DNA from: JAFCCL01 sp041645325
GTDB lineage: Archaea; Iainarchaeota; Iainarchaeia; Iainarchaeales; GCA-2688035
NCBI GenBank assembly: GCA_041645325.1
Contig: JBAZQI010000016.1
Coordinates: forward strand, 1 to 22,801
DNA: 22,801 bases
Direction of reading: 5' to 3'
In this document: positions 21,965 through 22,801 of the stretch, in pieces
How the letters are laid out: each line of letters begins with the position of its first letter
Position numbering within the stretch: the stretch's first letter is position 1
The notes under the pieces: model-generated
Seen by the model: the letters and a program-made list of their open reading frames with translations, nothing else
The model's database searches: none
Told to the model about the DNA's origin: nothing
Position numbers and translations under genes: made by a program

Positions 21965-22714
21965 TCAGCCCTTTGTCAAGCCGAGCTTTTTTCCGAGAAC
22001 AAGTTTCCACCAGAGCCTGGCCCATGCCGCAAGCGTCACCAAAATCTTTTTGGGCTTGAAGAAAGTGCTTCCGCCGCTGACCCGGTGGAAATGGCTTATC
22101 GGAACCTCTTTTATTGAAAAGCCCTTGTCTGTTATTTTTTTCATCATTTCAACGCAAATCAGGCCTGAATCTGACTCAAGGGAGATGCTGTCAATCACCC
22201 TTCTGTTGAAGAGCCTGAAGTCACAGTCAATGTCCCTGATTTTTATGCCAAAAAACAGCCTTGAGCCTGAATTGTAAAGGTTTCCGAAAAAGACCCTTAC
22301 TGCGTTGTCGCTTCTTTTTGTTTTGTAGCCATTGACCATGTCGTAGTCGTCAATGTAAGGCAGGAGCTTTTCAAGCTCTTTTGCGTCAAACTGGGCGTCG
22401 CCGTCAGTGTAAAAAATCAGTTCCTTTGAAGCAGCCTTGAAGCCGCTTTTCAGGGCGCCTCCATAGCCCCTGTTTTTTTTGTGATGCACAACCTTAACCC
22501 GAGGGTGCTTTTTGGCAAGATTGTCCGCTATCATGCCAGCCCTGTCAGGGCTTGCGTCATCAACCACAATTACTTCATAGTCGGAGGAAAACTTTTTGAG
22601 GACTTGCAGGGCATCCAAAACCATTTTTTCAATGCTGGCTTCGTCATTGTAAGCCGGAAAGAAAACGGAAATTGATTTGGATACCGGTTTTTTGCTGGCG
22701 GAAGAAGAGGCCAT
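21965..22714 (-). CDS. DPM1-like family 2 glycosyltransferase
   Basis: GT-A glycosyltransferase of 249 residues of the dolichyl-phosphate mannose/glucose synthase type, which would make a lipid-phosphate sugar on the cytoplasmic face. Motifs: ISVFFPAYNDEASIEKMV, YEVIVVDDASPDRAG, HHKKNRGYGGALKSGF, the metal-binding YTDGDAQFDAKEL and DIDCDFRLFNRRVI, then EVPISHFHRVSGGSTFF, typical of this group. No clear C-terminal membrane helices are present, as in the short DPM1 form. ATG 22714 is chosen, since a TATA box at 22747-22752 gives a short leader; a TTG at 22729 would add five residues. It lies 96 bases downstream of the SDR gene's start and has its own promoter. Confidence 0.9.
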   Translation of the reverse strand: MASSSASKKPVSKSISVFFPAYNDEASIEKMVLDALQVLKKFSSDYEVIVVDDASPDRAGMIADNLAKKHPRVKVVHHKKNRGYGGALKSGFKAASKELIFYTDGDAQFDAKELEKLLPYIDDYDMVNGYKTKRSDNAVRVFFGNLYNSGSRLFFGIKIRDIDCDFRLFNRRVIDSISLESDSGLICVEMMKKITDKGFSIKEVPISHFHRVSGGSTFFKPKKILVTLAAWARLWWKLVLGKKLGLTKG

Positions 22715-22746
22715 TTTTGAATCACACAAAACATAAGGGAATACAG

Positions 22747-22752
22747 TTTAAA
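22747..22752. promoter_or_regulatory. Palindromic TTTAAA between the GT2 and a right-edge ORF
   Basis: TTTAAA placed about 35 bases before the GT2 ATG on the minus strand and about 28 bases before an ATG at 22778 on the plus strand. From 22778 to the window end eight codons (MHGINESR) stay open, a possible partial leaderless gene that is too short to judge. A second TTTAAA at 22771-22776 is too close to 22778 to act as its TATA box. Confidence 0.3.
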
Positions 22753-22801
22753 TCTTTTTGCGTCGTATGGTTTAAAGATGCATGGGATAAACGAGTCGCG
22801 T

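Noticed and set aside
1..22801. tRNA/rRNA genes, CRISPR arrays, insertion sequences, phage or toxin-antitoxin genes
   Set aside because: I looked in all gaps and found no tRNA-like arms, no spaced direct repeats, no transposase motifs and no terminal inverted repeats around gene blocks. The only strong repeat is the four-arm element at 5666-5756.

Overview
The window reads as an archaeal chromosome segment. The evidence is an archaeal-type ribosomal protein L10e (uL16), an archaeal Trm11-like RNA methylase, an AglB/STT3 oligosaccharyltransferase, Alg7/Alg14/Alg13-type lipid-linked oligosaccharide enzymes, heavy AGG use for arginine, and several genes with a TTTAAA-like TATA box about 25-30 bases before the start codon (leaderless-looking transcripts). 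A DPANN or Diapherotrites-like lineage is possible, but that is a guess from gene style. Coding density is very high: the longest gap between genes is about 160 bases. I see no tRNA, rRNA, CRISPR array, insertion sequence or phage gene.

Layout. (1) Positions 1-2300: a partial membrane-protein ORF at the left edge and a Trm11-like methylase, both on the minus strand, then divergent ribosomal protein L10e with an unusual Lys/Ala/Glu-rich tail. (2) Positions 2358-6893: a carbamoylation module, consisting of an SxtJ-like membrane protein, a NodU/CmcH-type O-carbamoyltransferase, a SAM methyltransferase, a 52-residue DUF5989-type membrane protein, and a convergent membrane-anchored SGNH hydrolase. 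The two convergent ends are separated by a striking four-arm inverted repeat. (3) Positions 6953-12066: the core of an N-glycosylation pathway, with AglB, an Alg7/AglH-type GlcNAc-1-phosphate transferase, Alg14, Alg13 and a family 2 glycosyltransferase. (4) Positions 12192-19413: a methyltransferase, a CDP-paratose 2-epimerase-like enzyme, a zinc-ribbon dTDP-rhamnose 4-epimerase-like enzyme, GT4 and GT2 glycosyltransferases, a UPF0104/AglD-like membrane protein and a GT-C type membrane protein. (5) Positions 19421-22714, minus strand: a DegT-type sugar aminotransferase, a CxxCxxCC cysteine-cluster protein, an SDR enzyme with an altered YxxxK motif, and a DPM1-like GT2.

Taken together, regions 2-5 look like a surface-glycan island. 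Alg7 and Alg14/13 would build a GlcNAc-GlcNAc core on a polyprenyl/dolichyl phosphate carrier. The GT2/GT4 enzymes would extend it with sugars made or altered by the epimerases and the aminotransferase. The methyltransferases, carbamoyltransferase and SGNH protein would decorate it, and AglB would transfer it to protein. The SxtI/J/K-like trio in an archaeal glycan island and the tandem inverted repeat beside it are the most interesting items. Functions are read from motifs I recognise; no database search was run.
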